Positions 62,601 through 64,000 of a DNA stretch of 64,000 bases are shown here, in pieces (position 1 is the stretch's first letter; each line of letters begins with the position of its first letter). The notes under the pieces are model-generated. The model saw only the letters and a list, made by a program, of their open reading frames with translations, did no database searches and was not told the origin of the DNA. The stretch is from positions 310,001 through 374,000 of the forward strand of contig NW_026527058.1 in NCBI RefSeq assembly GCF_027744825.2. Reading direction: 5' to 3'. This DNA is from Synchiropus splendidus. Its lineage: Eukaryota > Chordata > Actinopteri > Syngnathiformes > Callionymidae. A program made the position numbers and the translations under genes.

Positions 62601-64000
62601 CATCAAATCTAAGCTGTCTGAAGTGTTTTTCGAAAGTTATCAACATTTTTATGTTTCGCGTTCCAGAATCGACCTTATCTCAGGCTGAAAACGCGTTTTC
62701 TGCATTGTTCCATAACTTTGCATGGAAGCTTCAGAACATGAAATTTTCACCTCCCACTATAGCAGAAAGGGTCTTTCGAGTAGTTGCACATCAAATCTAA
62801 GCTGTCTGAAGTGTTTTTCGAAAGTTATCAACATTTTTATGTTTGGCGTTCCGGAATCGACCTTATCTCAGGATGAAAGATCGTTTTCTGCATTGTCCCA
62901 TAACTTTGCAGGGAAGATTCAGAACATGAAATTTTCACGTCCCACCATAGCAGAAAGGGTCTTTCTAGTATTTGCACATCAAATCTAAGCTGTCTGAAGT
63001 GTTTTTCCAAAGTTATCAACATTTTTATGTTTGGCGTTCCGGAACCCACCTTATCTCAGGCTGAAAACGCGTTTTCTGCATTGTGAGATAACTTTGCAGG
63101 GAAGCTTCAGAACATGAAATGTTCACCTCCCACTATAGCAGAAAGGGTCTTTCTAGTAGTTGCACATCACATCTAAGCTGTCTGAAGTGTTTTTCCAAAG
63201 TCATCAACATTTTTACGTTAGGCGTTCCGGAATCAACCTTATCTCAGACTGAAAACGCGTTTTACGCATTGTGCCATGACTTTGCAGGAAAGCTTCAGAA
63301 CATGAAATTTTCACCTCCCACTATAGCAGAAAGGGTCTTTCTCGTACTTGCACATCAAATCTAAGCTGTCTGAAGTGTATTTCAAAAGTTGTTAACTTTT
63401 TTATGTTTTGCTTCCCTGAATGGACCTTTTCTCAGGCTCAAAACGCGTTTCACGCATTGTTCCATAACTTTGCAAGGAAGCTTCAGAACATGAAATTTTC
63501 ACCTCCCACTATAGCAGAAAGGGTCTTTCTAGTACATGCACATCAAATCTAAGATGTCTGAAGTGTTTTTCCAAAATTATCAACATTTTTATGTTTGGCG
63601 TTCCCGAATCGACCTTATCTCAGACTGAAAACGCGTTTTCGGAATTGAGCCATAACTTGGCAGGGAAGCTTCAGAACATGAAATTTTCACCTCCCACTAT
63701 AGCAGAAAGGGTCTTATTAGTAGTTGCACATCAAATCTAAGCTGTCTGAAGTGTTTTTCCAAAGTTATCTACTTTTTTATGTTTGGCGTTCTGGAACCCA
63801 CCTTATCTCAGTCTGAAAATGTGTTTTCTGCTTTGTGCCGTAACTTTGCCGGGAAGCCTCAGAACATGAAATTTTCACCTCCCACTATAGCAGAATGGGT
63901 CTTTCTAGTAGTTGCACTTCAAATCTAAGCTGTCTGAAATGTTTTTTCAAAGTTATCAACACTTTTATGTTTGGCGTTCCGGAATCAACTTTATCTCAGG
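50631..64000 (+). repeat. Composite duplicate: copy of the window start joined to a copy of 26.9-42.5 kb
   Basis: 50631-53453 copies 1-2823 nearly base for base, and from about 51806 onwards the sequence is also colinear with 26881-42460, so 51806-53453 is shared three ways. It includes single 9-mer units at 54.4-56.1 kb, the two-copy 1692-bp block at 57606-60340, and the truncated monomers at 60459 and 61816. The last bases correspond to 42461, so the copy continues beyond the window. Confidence 0.88.

Larger units (their letters stand above)
21781..64000 (+). repeat. 188-bp tandem satellite array, right part (about 225 monomers)
   Basis: The same satellite as 1-15437, same orientation, resuming within the monomer cut by the transposon. 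It is continuous to the window end, with no second insertion and no gene. Variants such as CTCAAGCTGAAAAC, AACATGAAATGTTCACCTCC and GATGAAAAATCGTTTTCTGC become frequent from about 29.5 kb, marking subfamilies. Its main structure is nested block duplication, given in separate entries. Confidence 0.97.

Noticed and set aside
340..63364. Dozens of 60-113 codon frames on both strands with similar peptides (for example FTSHYSRKGLSSSCTSNLSC), resembling a large gene family
   Set aside because: They are the satellite monomer read in one frame. The 188-bp period shifts frame each repeat, each copy ends at the same ATC-TAA, and differences between copies ignore codon position as far as I can see.
1..64000. 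CRISPR-like array because of regular repeats
   Set aside because: No short repeats with unique spacers; the whole 188-bp monomer is repeated and the context is eukaryotic.
1..64000. CENP-B box (TTCGNNNNANNCGGG) in the satellite
   Set aside because: TTCG and CGGG both occur in variants (TTTTTCGAAAG, GTTCGGGAA) but I found no monomer with the required spacing on either strand. A full motif scan would settle it.

Overview
The window is eukaryotic. It consists almost entirely of one tandem satellite DNA with a monomer of about 188 bp, interrupted once by a complete DNA transposon of 6,343 bp (15438-21780). Canonical GT-AG introns, AATAAA signals, a SAM/HECT-type protein and an integrase-like transposase of a kind common in fish and marine invertebrates point to an animal, most likely a teleost. 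The species cannot be read from the sequence. The satellite could be centromeric or pericentromeric heterochromatin, but nothing in the sequence proves that.

Layout. 1-15437: about 82 satellite monomers, all in one orientation, with local higher-order repeats (3-mer, 4-mer, 6-mer and 11-mer periods). 15438-21780: the transposon, flanked by a perfect 6-bp target duplication (AGAAAG). 21781-64000: about 225 more monomers. These include a 7-mer period, 9-mer periods of 1692 bp, and two homologous long segments (26881-42460 and about 51806-64000) that differ by gains and losses of whole monomers. The first 2.8 kb of the window is almost identical to 50631-53453.

Transposon. Long terminal inverted repeats (568 bp left, 750 bp right) each contain a 23-bp terminus, an A-rich run, an array of 20-bp EcoRI-containing units (15 units left, 24 right), a short promoter-like stretch with a perfect E2F-type site, and a 75-bp coding first exon ending in a consensus splice donor. 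Because this exon lies inside the inverted repeat, both convergent genes have their own copy. On the left it splices in frame to a 588-codon exon, giving a 613-aa protein with a SAM-like start, a basic segment, and a HECT-like C-terminus that keeps the HTC cysteine motif (G2E3-like E3 ubiquitin ligase). On the right it leads into a two-exon transposase of about 397 aa with a DDE (D143, D202, E243) integrase core. Both reading frames are intact, so the element looks young and possibly autonomous. The closest named superfamily I can offer is IS3EU, from memory.

The most interesting points are the terminal-repeat exon shared by transposase and cargo gene, the transposon-borne E3 ligase, and the insertion into a short inverted repeat inside the satellite monomer. 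The many short reading frames in the satellite are not genes: 188 is not a multiple of 3 and every monomer carries a stop.
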